A stretch of DNA of 37,453 nt from DASPUH01 sp035622975 (GTDB lineage: Bacteria > Chloroflexota > Limnocylindria > Limnocylindrales > CSP1-4), in the NCBI GenBank assembly GCA_035622975.1, contig DASPUH010000157.1, positions 1 through 37,453 on the forward strand, in the 5' to 3' direction. The notes beneath the pieces were generated by a model that searched no databases, was not told the origin of the DNA, and saw only the letters and a program-made list of their open reading frames with translations. Of the stretch, positions 1 through 7,017 are shown in pieces. Both the position numbers and the translations under genes were made by a program. Positions within the stretch are counted from its first letter, which is position 1, and each line of letters opens with the position of its first letter.

Positions 1-1566
1 GCGTATGACTGGGCGCCAAGCCCCGGTCCGCGCGCCAGCGATCCGCACCAGCTGACCCTCCTGTATGGCGCCGGCCAGACCGGCGTGTTGATGGCGCGTG
101 CCGCCGAGCGCAACCCCGGGGCCGGCGTCGTGCCGGTCGGCTTCCTCGATGACGACGCCGCGCTGCATGGCAAGATCGTGTCCGGCCTTCGCGTCTTCGG
201 TGGCCGCGAGAGTCTGGCCGCCGCCGTCGAGGCGACCGGGGCGCGCACCCTGCTCATCGCCATGCCCAGCACGCCGGGGACGGTCGTCCGCCCGGTGGTC
301 GATGCCGCGCTGGCCCTGGGACTCGAAGTCCGCACCGTTCCGCCGGTCACCGATCTACTCGATGGATCGGTGGATCGGTACCGCCTGCGGCGCGTCCGCG
401 TAGAAGACCTCCTCCGCCGGCCGATCGTGACGGAGCACGCGTCGGGCGTCTCGACGATCCTCCATGACCGAGTGGTCATGATCACCGGAGCGGCCGGCTC
501 GATCGGGTCCGAGCTGGCCCGCCAGGTCCTCGCCCTGGGGCCGCGGACCCTCGTCCTCGTCGACCGGGCGGAGAGCCCGCTGTACATGCTGCAGCGGGAG
601 CTCGAACCGCGCGTCGAGCATGGCGCGACCCGCACGGAACTCCGCGTCCGCCTGGCCAACGTGACCAGCCGCGAGGCGATCGTCCAGCTCGTGACGGCCG
701 AGCGACCTTCGGTCATCTTCCATGCCGCCGCGTACAAGCATGTCCCGATGATGGAGTCGCACCCCTCCGATGCCCTGTACGTGAATGTGGTCGGGACGCG
801 TTTCGTCCTGGAGGCTGCCGAACGAGCCGACGTGGAGCGTTTCGTCCTCGTCTCGACCGACAAGGCCGTCCGCCCGACCAGTGTCATGGGGGCCAGCAAA
901 CGCCTCGCCGAGATGCTCGTCGCCGAGGCCGCCCAGCGCACCGGCCGGCCCTACGTGTCGGTCCGCTTTGGGAATGTGCTCGGCTCGACAGGCAGCGTGG
1001 TGCCGATCTTCCAGGAGCAGCTGGAGAACGGTGAGCCGCTGACGGTGACCGACCGCGAGATGACGCGGTTCTTCATGACCATCCCCGAAGCGGCATGGCT
1101 GATCCTTGACGCCTGCGCCATGGGTCGCACGGGCGACCTCTTCGTCCTCGACATGGGCCAGCCCGTCCGCATCATGGACCTGGCCAACGACCTCATCCGA
1201 TTGGCCGGCGGGGACCCGGCGACGCAGCCCATCGATTTCGTCGGGCTGCGGCCGGGCGAGAAGCTCCATGAGGAGCTCTTCTACGCCAACGAGCGGGTCA
1301 CGCCGACACAGAATCCGAAGGTCCTTCGGGTGGCTGCCGACCCCCCCACGCAGTCGCTCGAGCACGACCTCGTCGAGCTCCTCAGCCTGGCCGACGGACG
1401 CAGCGAGGAGATGCTCCGGCGGGCCGTCCTGAGCTACGTCAACCGGCGCGACGCGGCGGCGCCGGCGGAGGCGCCATCGGCGCCCGAACGGAGCGAGCCC
1501 GGATCGTCGGTGCCGGCCCCCGCCGGCGGCGACGGCTCGGAGGCGTTCGTCCCCGCCGTCAACTGA
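1..1566 (+). CDS. CapD/FlaA1-type nucleotide-sugar 4,6-dehydratase/epimerase, 5'-truncated by window
   Basis: Polysaccharide biosynthesis protein acting on UDP- or dTDP-linked sugars. The reading frame is open from base 1, so the start lies upstream; the first ATG (85) is internal. Reading from base 1, a first Rossmann-like domain begins with the glycine motif LLYGAGQTG. A second, catalytic SDR domain has TGAAGSIGSEL, followed by FHAAAYKHVPMMESHP, STDKAVRPTSVMGASKR (the S/T-M-K type active site of the FlaA1/PglF/WbpM group) and RFGNVLGS. This two-domain order is that of the long membrane-anchored CapD/WbpM proteins, whose N-terminal membrane helices would be outside the window. The C-terminal tail (about the last 40 residues) is Ala/Pro/Ser-rich and probably disordered. 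It is convergent with the next gene, 10 nt away. Substrate unknown; family confident. Confidence 0.93.
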   Translation, partial: AYDWAPSPGPRASDPHQLTLLYGAGQTGVLMARAAERNPGAGVVPVGFLDDDAALHGKIVSGLRVFGGRESLAAAVEATGARTLLIAMPSTPGTVVRPVVDAALALGLEVRTVPPVTDLLDGSVDRYRLRRVRVEDLLRRPIVTEHASGVSTILHDRVVMITGAAGSIGSELARQVLALGPRTLVLVDRAESPLYMLQRELEPRVEHGATRTELRVRLANVTSREAIVQLVTAERPSVIFHAAAYKHVPMMESHPSDALYVNVVGTRFVLEAAERADVERFVLVSTDKAVRPTSVMGASKRLAEMLVAEAAQRTGRPYVSVRFGNVLGSTGSVVPIFQEQLENGEPLTVTDREMTRFFMTIPEAAWLILDACAMGRTGDLFVLDMGQPVRIMDLANDLIRLAGGDPATQPIDFVGLRPGEKLHEELFYANERVTPTQNPKVLRVAADPPTQSLEHDLVELLSLADGRSEEMLRRAVLSYVNRRDAAAPAEAPSAPERSEPGSSVPAPAGGDGSEAFVPAVN

Positions 1567-1576
1567 TCGGCGGCGC

Positions 1577-2305
1577 TCAGCCGACGGCCTGGCCGGGCGC
1601 CGGGGCGACGACCTGGACGTTGCCCAGGCCGCGCTCGGCCAGGGCCGCGCGCAGCTCCTCCGGGGTGCCGGCGAGGGCTGGGAACGTGCCGTAGTGGATG
1701 GGCACGACGATCTGCACACCCAGCAACTCGACGGCCATCGCCGCCTCGCGCGGCCCCATGGTGTAGTGACCACCGATGGGCAGCATGGCCACGTCGGGCC
1801 GGTGCAGCTCACCGATGAGGCGCATGTCGCCGAAGACGTCCGTGTCGCCGGCGTGGTAGACGCGGCGGCCGTTCTCGAGCTCGATGACGAAGCCGGCCGG
1901 CTCGCCCAGGTATAGGGGCACGCCACCCTCAGCGTTCCAATCGCCGGCCGAATGCTCGGCCCGGACCATGGTGACCTTGACGCCAGCCACCTGCACCGTG
2001 CCGCCCTTGTTCATGCCGATGACCGCGTCGCTGCCGCCGGGCAGCTGGCGGGCCAGCCAGAGGCTCATCTCGTGGATGCACGGCCACGCCGGGTGCAGCC
2101 GGCTGGCGAGGGCCACCGCGTCGCCCAGGTGATCGCCATGGCCATGGGTGACCAGGAGCAGATCGCACCGCTCGACGGTGTCCGCCCGCCTGGTCGACTT
2201 CGGGTTGCCGAACCAGGGATCGATGAGGACGGTGCGGCCCCCCGGCGTGCCCAGCTGGACGCAGGCGTGCCCGTACCAGGTGTAGTCGAAGCCGAGATCA
2301 CCCAT
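1577..2305 (-). CDS. UPF0173 metal-dependent hydrolase, UlaG-like metallo-beta-lactamase fold
   Basis: 242 residues, the usual length for this family. It opens with DYTWYGHACVQL and carries the metal motif THGHGDHLGD (HxHxDH). Further metal ligands are likely the His in VRAEHSAGDW, the Asp in VYHAGDTDVFGDM and the His in VPIHYGTFPAL. Family members are cytoplasmic Zn or Mn hydrolases of mostly unknown substrate; UlaG itself is an L-ascorbate-6-phosphate lactonase. The ATG at 2305 is preceded on the minus strand by a good SD (GGAGGG). It also has a TAGGAT hexamer about 38 nt upstream, so it looks like a leadered single-gene unit, divergent from the membrane protein at 2389. Family sure; reaction unknown. 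Confidence 0.92.
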   Translation of the reverse strand: MGDLGFDYTWYGHACVQLGTPGGRTVLIDPWFGNPKSTRRADTVERCDLLLVTHGHGDHLGDAVALASRLHPAWPCIHEMSLWLARQLPGGSDAVIGMNKGGTVQVAGVKVTMVRAEHSAGDWNAEGGVPLYLGEPAGFVIELENGRRVYHAGDTDVFGDMRLIGELHRPDVAMLPIGGHYTMGPREAAMAVELLGVQIVVPIHYGTFPALAGTPEELRAALAERGLGNVQVVAPAPGQAVG

Positions 2306-2343
2306 CGTGGCCCTCCGTGACCGGGCGTTCGCCCTGGGGGCCC

Positions 2344-2349
2344 ATCCTA
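2344..2349 (-). promoter_or_regulatory. Putative -10 (TAGGAT) for the UPF0173 hydrolase
   Basis: TAGGAT on the minus strand lies 38 nt before the ATG at 2305. The leader between them contains a GGGC-GAAC-GCCC mini-hairpin and an SD. It faces the + strand TACACT at 2377, so the two make a divergent promoter pair. No clear -35 is visible. Confidence 0.4.
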
Positions 2350-2376
2350 GCCCGGCTCATGGCGGCCTGCCGCGGC

Positions 2377-2382
2377 TACACT
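2377..2382 (+). promoter_or_regulatory. Putative leaderless -10 (TACACT)
   Basis: TACACT sits exactly 6 nt before the GTG at 2389. With a normal 6-7 nt -10 to +1 distance, transcription would start at the first base of the GTG, giving a leaderless mRNA. No SD is present before this GTG. This fixes the start of the membrane protein at 2389 rather than the upstream ATGs. Confidence 0.5.
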
Positions 2383-2388
2383 CGGCCG

Positions 2389-3219
2389 GTGGCCAACGCG
2401 GCGATCGTGCATGACCTCGCCTTCATCAACTGGGTCGTGCTCTTCGCCCTGGCGGGCGGCGGGGCAGGTGCCGCGGTGATCGTGCGCTCGCTGAGCGACG
2501 TGGCGCCCGGGTACCTCCGCTTCCTGGCAGCCTTCGCCGCCGTCCTGGGGGTCGTCGTCCTGCTGGCCGACCTGTCCCTGCCGGCCGTGGCGACCTTGAC
2601 CGTGCCGGGCGATGCGTCGTACGACGCGCCGCGACGGGTCCTCCTGGGCGTCTTCGTGGTGCTCGCCGTGGCCTACGCGGTGGCGGCGGGCCGCGGCCTG
2701 CGGGCGCCGCGCCTGGGGGCCGGCGTGCTGCTGGTGACCGCCCTCATCACGGTCGCGGCCGCGCTGGGCTGGGGTGGCGGGCTCGTCCAGGGCGTGCCGG
2801 TGGTCGTCCTCTTCGCCCTGCTGCTGGCCGTCACCGGAGGCACGTTCGCGGCCATGGTGCTGGGCCACTGGTACCTCGTGACGCCGGCCCTGCCGGCCCG
2901 GCCGCTGATCGAGATGACGCGCGTGCTGACGTGGCTGCTGGCGCTGCAGCTGATCATCTTCTGGCTGTGGACGGCGCTGGGCAGCGGCACCGGCGGCCGC
3001 CCGTTCGGCGCCCTCGTGGGCGGCAGCGCGGTGTTCGTCTGGCTGCTGCTGGGGATCGGCCTGGTGTTCCCGCTGGCGGTGATGGTCATGGCCAACCGCA
3101 CGGCGCGGACGCGGTCGATGGAGTCGGCCACCGGCCTGCTGTACATCGCGACGGCCGCCGTCCTCGCCGCCACGATCGTCGCTGCCGGCCTGTACTTCGG
3201 CACCGGCGTGCTGGCCTGA
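2389..3219 (+). CDS. Polytopic membrane protein, unknown function
   Basis: 276 residues from GTG 2389. Eight or so hydrophobic helices span nearly the whole chain, with short charged loops (for example around DAPRR and NRTARTRSMES). A histidine-containing motif GHWYLVTPALPARPL lies in the middle, after a glycine-rich helix, and could bind a cofactor or be structural. I do not recognise a characterised family. Upstream in-frame ATGs at 2317 and 2359 are less likely because a TACACT hexamer lies 6 nt before the GTG and would place +1 at the GTG itself. The stop is 7 nt before the MoaD-MoaE fusion, so the two are probably co-transcribed. That neighbour hints at, but does not show, a role near molybdoenzymes. 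Confidence 0.75.
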   Translation: MANAAIVHDLAFINWVVLFALAGGGAGAAVIVRSLSDVAPGYLRFLAAFAAVLGVVVLLADLSLPAVATLTVPGDASYDAPRRVLLGVFVVLAVAYAVAAGRGLRAPRLGAGVLLVTALITVAAALGWGGGLVQGVPVVVLFALLLAVTGGTFAAMVLGHWYLVTPALPARPLIEMTRVLTWLLALQLIIFWLWTALGSGTGGRPFGALVGGSAVFVWLLLGIGLVFPLAVMVMANRTARTRSMESATGLLYIATAAVLAATIVAAGLYFGTGVLA

Positions 3220-3226
3220 GGTGACG

Positions 3227-3994
3227 ATGCACGTCCGCCTGCGCCTCTTCGCCCTCCAGCGGCAGCAACTCGGCCGGCGCGAGGTCCTGCTCGAGCTGCC
3301 GCCGAGGGCCACCATCGAGACGGCCTGGTCCACGCTGGTGGCGGCCTACCCGGTCCTGGCCCCCGCGCGCGCCTCGATGCGCTTCGCTCGCAACGGCGAG
3401 TACGTCGATCCGGCGGCCACGCTGGACGACGGCGACGAGGTGGCCCTCATCCCCCCCGTGGCCGGCGGCGCGGATGGGCGCCGGGCGCGCCGCATCGCGC
3501 TGGGGCGCGGCCCGATCGGGGACGCCGAGATCGACGAGATGCGCGCCGCGGTGGCCGACCCGACCGACGGGGCGGTGGTCGTGTTCCTGGGCCACACCCG
3601 TACCACGCCGGGCACGCCGGCGCCGGGGCAGGAGGCGGTCGCCGCCCGTTTCGCCGGCCAGGAGGTGGTGGGGCTCGATTACGAGGCCTACGAAGCGATG
3701 GCCCTGGCGGTCCTGGAGGCGATCGCCGACGAGATCGAGGTGCGTTTCGGGGTCCGCCGTCTGGCCATCCTGCACCGCACGGGGGAAGTCGCCGTGGGCC
3801 AGATCAGCGTCGCCATCGTGACCGCGGCCGGCCATCGGGCCGAGGCGTTCGATGCCTGCCGCTACGCCATCGAGGAACTCAAGGCCCGGGCGCCGATCTG
3901 GAAAGCCGAGCGGTTCGCCGACGGCAGCGTCTGGCTCGGCGCCCCACCACGCGACGGGCCGACGCCGGCTCGTGGCGGCCCGTCGCGTGGCTGA
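3227..3994 (+). CDS. MoaD-MoaE fusion, molybdopterin synthase
   Basis: 255 residues. Residues 1-81 are a MoaD ubiquitin-like sulfur carrier (YPVLAPARASMRFARNGEYV, DGDEVALIPPVAGG). Residues 90 to about 240 are MoaE: VVVFLGHTR, LDYEAYEAMA, LAILHRTGEVAVGQISV, DACRYAIEELKARAPIWKAE with the conserved lysines. Together they form molybdopterin synthase, converting cPMP to molybdopterin. The MoaD Gly-Gly, which must be a free C-terminus to carry thiocarboxylate, is internal here at about residues 80-81. Such fusions are known (mycobacterial MoaX) and are cleaved after the Gly-Gly. The start is ATG 3227 with GAGGTGA before it; GTG 3221 is an alternative. The last 15 codons are encoded by a 14-bp inverted repeat. 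Confidence 0.92.
   Translation: MHVRLRLFALQRQQLGRREVLLELPPRATIETAWSTLVAAYPVLAPARASMRFARNGEYVDPAATLDDGDEVALIPPVAGGADGRRARRIALGRGPIGDAEIDEMRAAVADPTDGAVVVFLGHTRTTPGTPAPGQEAVAARFAGQEVVGLDYEAYEAMALAVLEAIADEIEVRFGVRRLAILHRTGEVAVGQISVAIVTAAGHRAEAFDACRYAIEELKARAPIWKAERFADGSVWLGAPPRDGPTPARGGPSRG
3947..3990 (+). terminator. 14-bp stem hairpin at the end of the MoaD-MoaE gene
   Basis: Perfect inverted repeat: CCACGCGACGGGCC (3947-3960) and its reverse complement (3977-3990), with a 16-nt spacer. It overlaps the last codons of the coding region and has no U-tract, as is common for hairpins in GC-rich genomes. A new TAGACT promoter follows at 4000, which fits a transcription boundary. It could equally be an mRNA 3'-end stabiliser. 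Confidence 0.55.
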
Positions 3995-3999
3995 CCGCG

Positions 4000-4005
4000 T
4001 AGACT
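4000..4005 (+). promoter_or_regulatory. Putative leaderless -10 (TAGACT)
   Basis: TAGACT ends 8 nt before ATG 4014. It is identical in sequence to the minus-strand hexamer at 10957-10962. Transcription would start at or next to the mini-ORF rather than at the aminomutase gene. Confidence 0.45.
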
Positions 4006-4013
4006 CGGCCCCC

Positions 4014-4037
4014 ATGCACCATCGCCCCGCCGGCTGA
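4014..4037 (+). CDS. Seven-codon leader ORF overlapping the aminomutase start
   Basis: ATG 4014 to TGA 4035-4037 encodes MHHRPAG. Its stop overlaps the ATG of the next gene (TGATG). A promoter-like TAGACT lies 8 nt upstream, so the mini-ORF would be at the 5' end of the mRNA. The downstream gene has no visible SD, so translation by re-initiation or coupling from this mini-ORF is a plausible reading. Whether the peptide itself matters is unknown; no run of one regulatory amino acid is present apart from two histidines. Confidence 0.4.
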   Translation: MHHRPAG

Positions 4038-5623
4038 TGCCACGCCCGACCGCTGCCGACCTCGAGGGTCGCGCTCACGAGCTCCGCGAGCGAGCCGCCG
4101 CCCTCGCCGCCCCGATCGATGCGGCGGCGCGCGCGGCGACCACCGTCGCCTGCGAGCGGGCCATGCTGCGCCTGTTCGGCGTGGCCGGCATCGACCGGGC
4201 GGGCCATCCGCTCGCCCTCGAGGTCATCGAGCGGTTCGCCGACCTCGGCCCGGCCCGTCTGGGTGGCGGCATCGCCCTGCCGTTCGCGGCCGCGGCGCGG
4301 GAGTACGCCCTCGGGCCGCAGGACCTGAGCCTCGAGATCGCCAGTGGCCACATCGACCTGGCCCTGGAGGCGGACCTGCTGCGGGAGCCGGCCAACCGGG
4401 CGGCCGCGGAGGCGCTCGTCGGGGAGTGGCTCGGCGCGGCCTGGCAGCGCTTCGATGCCAACCGCGTGGCGCGCAGCGAGCTGCGGGCCATCCTCGGTGA
4501 GGCCTCCCGTGCGGTGGTCGGGCTCGACCTTTCGGACGTCACCGCGGGCGAGGCCGCCGAACGCAGCCGACTCTTCGTGGCCGCCGGCGCGACCCTGGTG
4601 CGGGTCCGCGTGCCGCGCGACCGCGAGCTGCGTCGCGGCCTTGGCGAGGAGCTGGATCCGGCCGACGCGGCAGCCGCACCTCGCGTCGCCCCGGCGGGCA
4701 GCCAGCGCGGGCTGGCCGCGCTGAGGACGGTGCTCGACGAGGCCGCCGCGGCAAGCGGCCGGTACGTCCGCCTCGCGTCGGCTTCCCTTGGCCTGGCGGC
4801 GCCCGACCAGGCCGTGGTGGCCGGCTTCGAGCGCGTCGACCTGGTCTGCTCCGACCCCCTCGAGTCGATCGTCGAATTCGGGGTCCAGCCCGCGCGGGCG
4901 TTCACCGATCACGCCTTCGCCCTCCAGGTCCATGGGCGGACGGGGGCGCAGCTCGCCCTGGGGGCCGGGCCGCTGGCCGTGGCGCCCGAGCTGGCGCGGG
5001 GTCAGCCGGTCGACCCCGGGACGCGGTCCGGCCGGGCGCTGGCCCTGCAGGCTCTCACGGTCGAACTGTCGCGCCTGGGCCCGCTGCCCCCCGAACGTAT
5101 CCTGCTCGGCGCGCTGCCGCGGGAGGCGCAGGCCCTCGACGGGGCCGGGCCGCTGGCCCTCACCGAGGTGGCGCTCCGCCGGCTCGTGTTCCCCGAGCAC
5201 CCGCTCCTCATCGAGGAGGCCGGTGGCCGGACGGCGGGCTGGGCCGCGGGCCTGGCAGCGGCTCTGGCGGGCGGCCTCGCCCCGGCGATGGTGCTCCGGT
5301 CCGCCGCCGCCGCCGCCGACCCGGCCGCCGCGGTCACCGAGACCACGGCAGCACTCGACGCGGCGGCCTGGCTGGCCGACGGGCGGGTCGTGGGCCCGCT
5401 TCGTGGTCATGCCCTGGAACACGCCGACGCCGCGCTGCGCGCCGCAGTGGCCACGCTGCGGGCGCTCTCGACCGATGGTTGGGGGTGGCTCCTGAGCGGC
5501 GTCCCCACTCCCCGCCGCGGTGGGTCCGACGAGCCGGGGGCGGAAGAGTGGTTCGGGGCATCGGGACCCGTCCCCAAGCGTGACGCGTACGATCCGTTCG
5601 CCGCGACGGCGGTGCTACGGTAG
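4037..5623 (+). CDS. Homologue of lysine 5,6-aminomutase alpha subunit (KamD-like), no beta partner nearby
   Basis: 528 residues, against about 520 for KamD. The alignment I can make from memory is collinear. TTVACERAMLRLFGVAGID resembles the KamD N-terminus. A central TIM-barrel part includes RYVRLASASLGL followed by GFERVDLVCSDPLESIVEFGVQ. The tail KRDAYDPFAATAVL matches the KamD C-terminus. KamD binds PLP and adenosylcobalamin at the interface with KamE, which supplies the cobalamin DxHxxG motif and the PLP lysine. Neither motif is in this protein and no KamE-like gene is in the window. In KamD, as I recall it, the region matching RYVRLASASLGL has the form RYIRLCNYCSGL, so polar and aromatic residues are lost here. 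It may be a diverged paralogue or partner with a distant subunit. No SD; it overlaps a leader ORF. Confidence 0.7.
   Translation: MPRPTAADLEGRAHELRERAAALAAPIDAAARAATTVACERAMLRLFGVAGIDRAGHPLALEVIERFADLGPARLGGGIALPFAAAAREYALGPQDLSLEIASGHIDLALEADLLREPANRAAAEALVGEWLGAAWQRFDANRVARSELRAILGEASRAVVGLDLSDVTAGEAAERSRLFVAAGATLVRVRVPRDRELRRGLGEELDPADAAAAPRVAPAGSQRGLAALRTVLDEAAAASGRYVRLASASLGLAAPDQAVVAGFERVDLVCSDPLESIVEFGVQPARAFTDHAFALQVHGRTGAQLALGAGPLAVAPELARGQPVDPGTRSGRALALQALTVELSRLGPLPPERILLGALPREAQALDGAGPLALTEVALRRLVFPEHPLLIEEAGGRTAGWAAGLAAALAGGLAPAMVLRSAAAAADPAAAVTETTAALDAAAWLADGRVVGPLRGHALEHADAALRAAVATLRALSTDGWGWLLSGVPTPRRGGSDEPGAEEWFGASGPVPKRDAYDPFAATAVLR
5616..5621 (+). promoter_or_regulatory. 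Putative leaderless -10 (TACGGT)
   Basis: TACGGT ends 6 nt before ATG 5628 and lies in the last codons of the aminomutase-like gene; its final T is the first base of that gene's TAG stop. It suggests the small membrane protein has its own start of transcription despite a 4-nt intergenic gap. Confidence 0.45.
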
Positions 5624-5627
5624 CCCC

Positions 5628-6197
5628 ATGACGATGCCGTCATCCCCCGGGCCGACCGGAGCCGACCCGGCCGCCGGGGCGCGCCCACCGGCCCAGGGCT
5701 GGTACTGGAGCTTCGACGGCGGGCGTGAGGGACTGCCGTGGGTCGGCATCTTCCTCGTCGCGTTCGGCGTGGCCCTGCTGGTGGGCCAGCTCACGACGCC
5801 CCTCAGCGCCGGGGCGCTCGTGCTCGACGCGCTCGCGGCGACGTTCCTTGTGACGTGGCTCGCCAACGGGGCACGCGGGGCATCGTTGCCGGCCCTCATC
5901 TTCATCGCCCTGGGCGCTGCGTCGACGCTGGCCGACCTGGGGGTCATCACCGGCAGCGGCTGGGGCACGTTCTTCCTGGGCCTCGCGTTCGCCGTGGCCT
6001 GGTTGCTCGGACGTGCCTGGGGCGGCGGCTCTGGGTGGACGGCCTGGGCGGCCGCGGTGTTCCTCTTCGTGGGCGGGATCCAGGTCGCCGGCCGCATCCC
6101 AGGCGTGCCCGACCTGAGCCGCCTGTGGCCGTTGCTCATCGTGGCGCTCGGCCTGTGGCTCGTGTGGCGCGCCCGCGGACGACCCGGCTGGGGCTAG
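5628..6197 (+). CDS. Small polytopic membrane protein with LiaF-like transmembrane region
   Basis: 189 residues from ATG 5628. A Pro/Gly/Ala-rich N-terminal segment of about 25 residues is followed by WYWSFDGGREGLPW, then about six closely spaced hydrophobic helices. The chain ends at LLIVALGLWLVWRARGR. The helical pairs with short Gly turns resemble the transmembrane region found in LiaI/LiaF-type envelope-stress proteins and in many hypothetical membrane proteins. No soluble C-terminal sensor domain is present. Function unknown. It is convergent with the CoA-transferase operon (13 nt between stops). Confidence 0.7.
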   Translation: MTMPSSPGPTGADPAAGARPPAQGWYWSFDGGREGLPWVGIFLVAFGVALLVGQLTTPLSAGALVLDALAATFLVTWLANGARGASLPALIFIALGAASTLADLGVITGSGWGTFFLGLAFAVAWLLGRAWGGGSGWTAWAAAVFLFVGGIQVAGRIPGVPDLSRLWPLLIVALGLWLVWRARGRPGWG

Positions 6198-6210
6198 GCG
6201 GGGCCGCGGG

Positions 6211-7017
6211 CTAACGCGTGTAGGTCCCGCCCGGGTCCAGCTCGTGGCGGATGAGGTGCAGTTCGTCGGCCGACGGGGGAGGGGTGGTAGCCAGGTCGGC
6301 GGCCACCACCGGCGCCCATGCCATCGCCTCGCGGACCTGGTCCAGGGTGGCGCCGGGGTGGAGGGAATCCAGCCGCATCTGCCCGGCCTCGTCGAAGTGG
6401 TAGATGCCCAGGTCCGTGACCACGACGCTGGGGCCCCGGCCCAGCCAGCCCTGCTCCCGTCGGGTGCGCTCGGCGTGCTCCGCCCCGCCCAGGTTGCCGG
6501 GCGAGGTGCGGAAGTCGATCCGCTCCACGAACGAGCGGCGGCTCTGGCGCATGATGACGAACACGTGGCGGGCGTTGAGGGCGATCTCGCAGGCCCCGCC
6601 CGAGCCGGGCAGGCGCGTCGTGGGGTGTTCGTAGGGCCCGATGACGGTCGTGTTGATGTTGCCGAAGCGGTCGATCTGAGCAGCTCCCAGGAAGCCCACG
6701 TCGATGAGCCCCCGCTGCAGGTAGTAGCCGAACAACTCGAGCATGCTCGTCACCGCGGTCGCCCCGGTGACGATCGTAGGGTCGCCGATGCTCAGGGGCA
6801 GGCGGGCTGGCCGGGCGCCGAAGACGCCCGACTCGTAGACGAGCTCCAGGTCGGGGCTGACGGTCCGCTTGGCGAGGTTCACCGCGATGTTGGGCAGGCC
6901 CACGCCGACGAAGCAGACCCGCTGCCCGGCCAGCTCGCGGGCGGCCGCCGCGATCATCATCTCGGAGCGGCTGAAGGTCGCCTCGCCCGCCTCGGCGGCG
7001 GTGACGTGTGCGGTCAC
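6211..7017 (-). CDS. Family I CoA-transferase, beta subunit (glutaconate/3-oxoacid type)
   Basis: 268 residues. It transfers CoA between an acyl-CoA donor and a carboxylic acid through an enzyme-glutamyl-CoA thioester. Features of the beta subunit are CFVGVGLPNIAVNLAK, then LELVYESGVFGARP, where Glu62 is in the position of the catalytic glutamate. These are followed by FLGAAQIDRFGNINTTVIGP and LPGSGGACEIAL. Retention of the Glu separates it from IpdB-like ring hydrolases, which lack it. The GTG start at 7017 overlaps the TGA of the alpha subunit (GTGA). It is the last gene of the aminotransferase operon. The substrate is probably a dicarboxylate or short acid made by the upstream enzymes, which is inference. 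Confidence 0.88.
   Translation of the reverse strand: MTAHVTAAEAGEATFSRSEMMIAAAARELAGQRVCFVGVGLPNIAVNLAKRTVSPDLELVYESGVFGARPARLPLSIGDPTIVTGATAVTSMLELFGYYLQRGLIDVGFLGAAQIDRFGNINTTVIGPYEHPTTRLPGSGGACEIALNARHVFVIMRQSRRSFVERIDFRTSPGNLGGAEHAERTRREQGWLGRGPSVVVTDLGIYHFDEAGQMRLDSLHPGATLDQVREAMAWAPVVAADLATTPPPSADELHLIRHELDPGGTYTR

Noticed and set aside
355..1926. 523-codon minus-strand frame
   Set aside because: Shadow of the epimerase and hydrolase genes; no family motif, low-complexity composition.
3086..5422. 778-codon open frame on the minus strand
   Set aside because: Antisense to the MoaD-MoaE and aminomutase-like genes. The translation is Arg/Gly/Pro/Asp-rich with no motif; long antisense frames are expected at this GC content.
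4037..5623. Methylmalonyl-CoA mutase small subunit
   Set aside because: Considered because of the TIM-barrel and Ala-rich look, but the N- and C-terminal motifs align with KamD instead.
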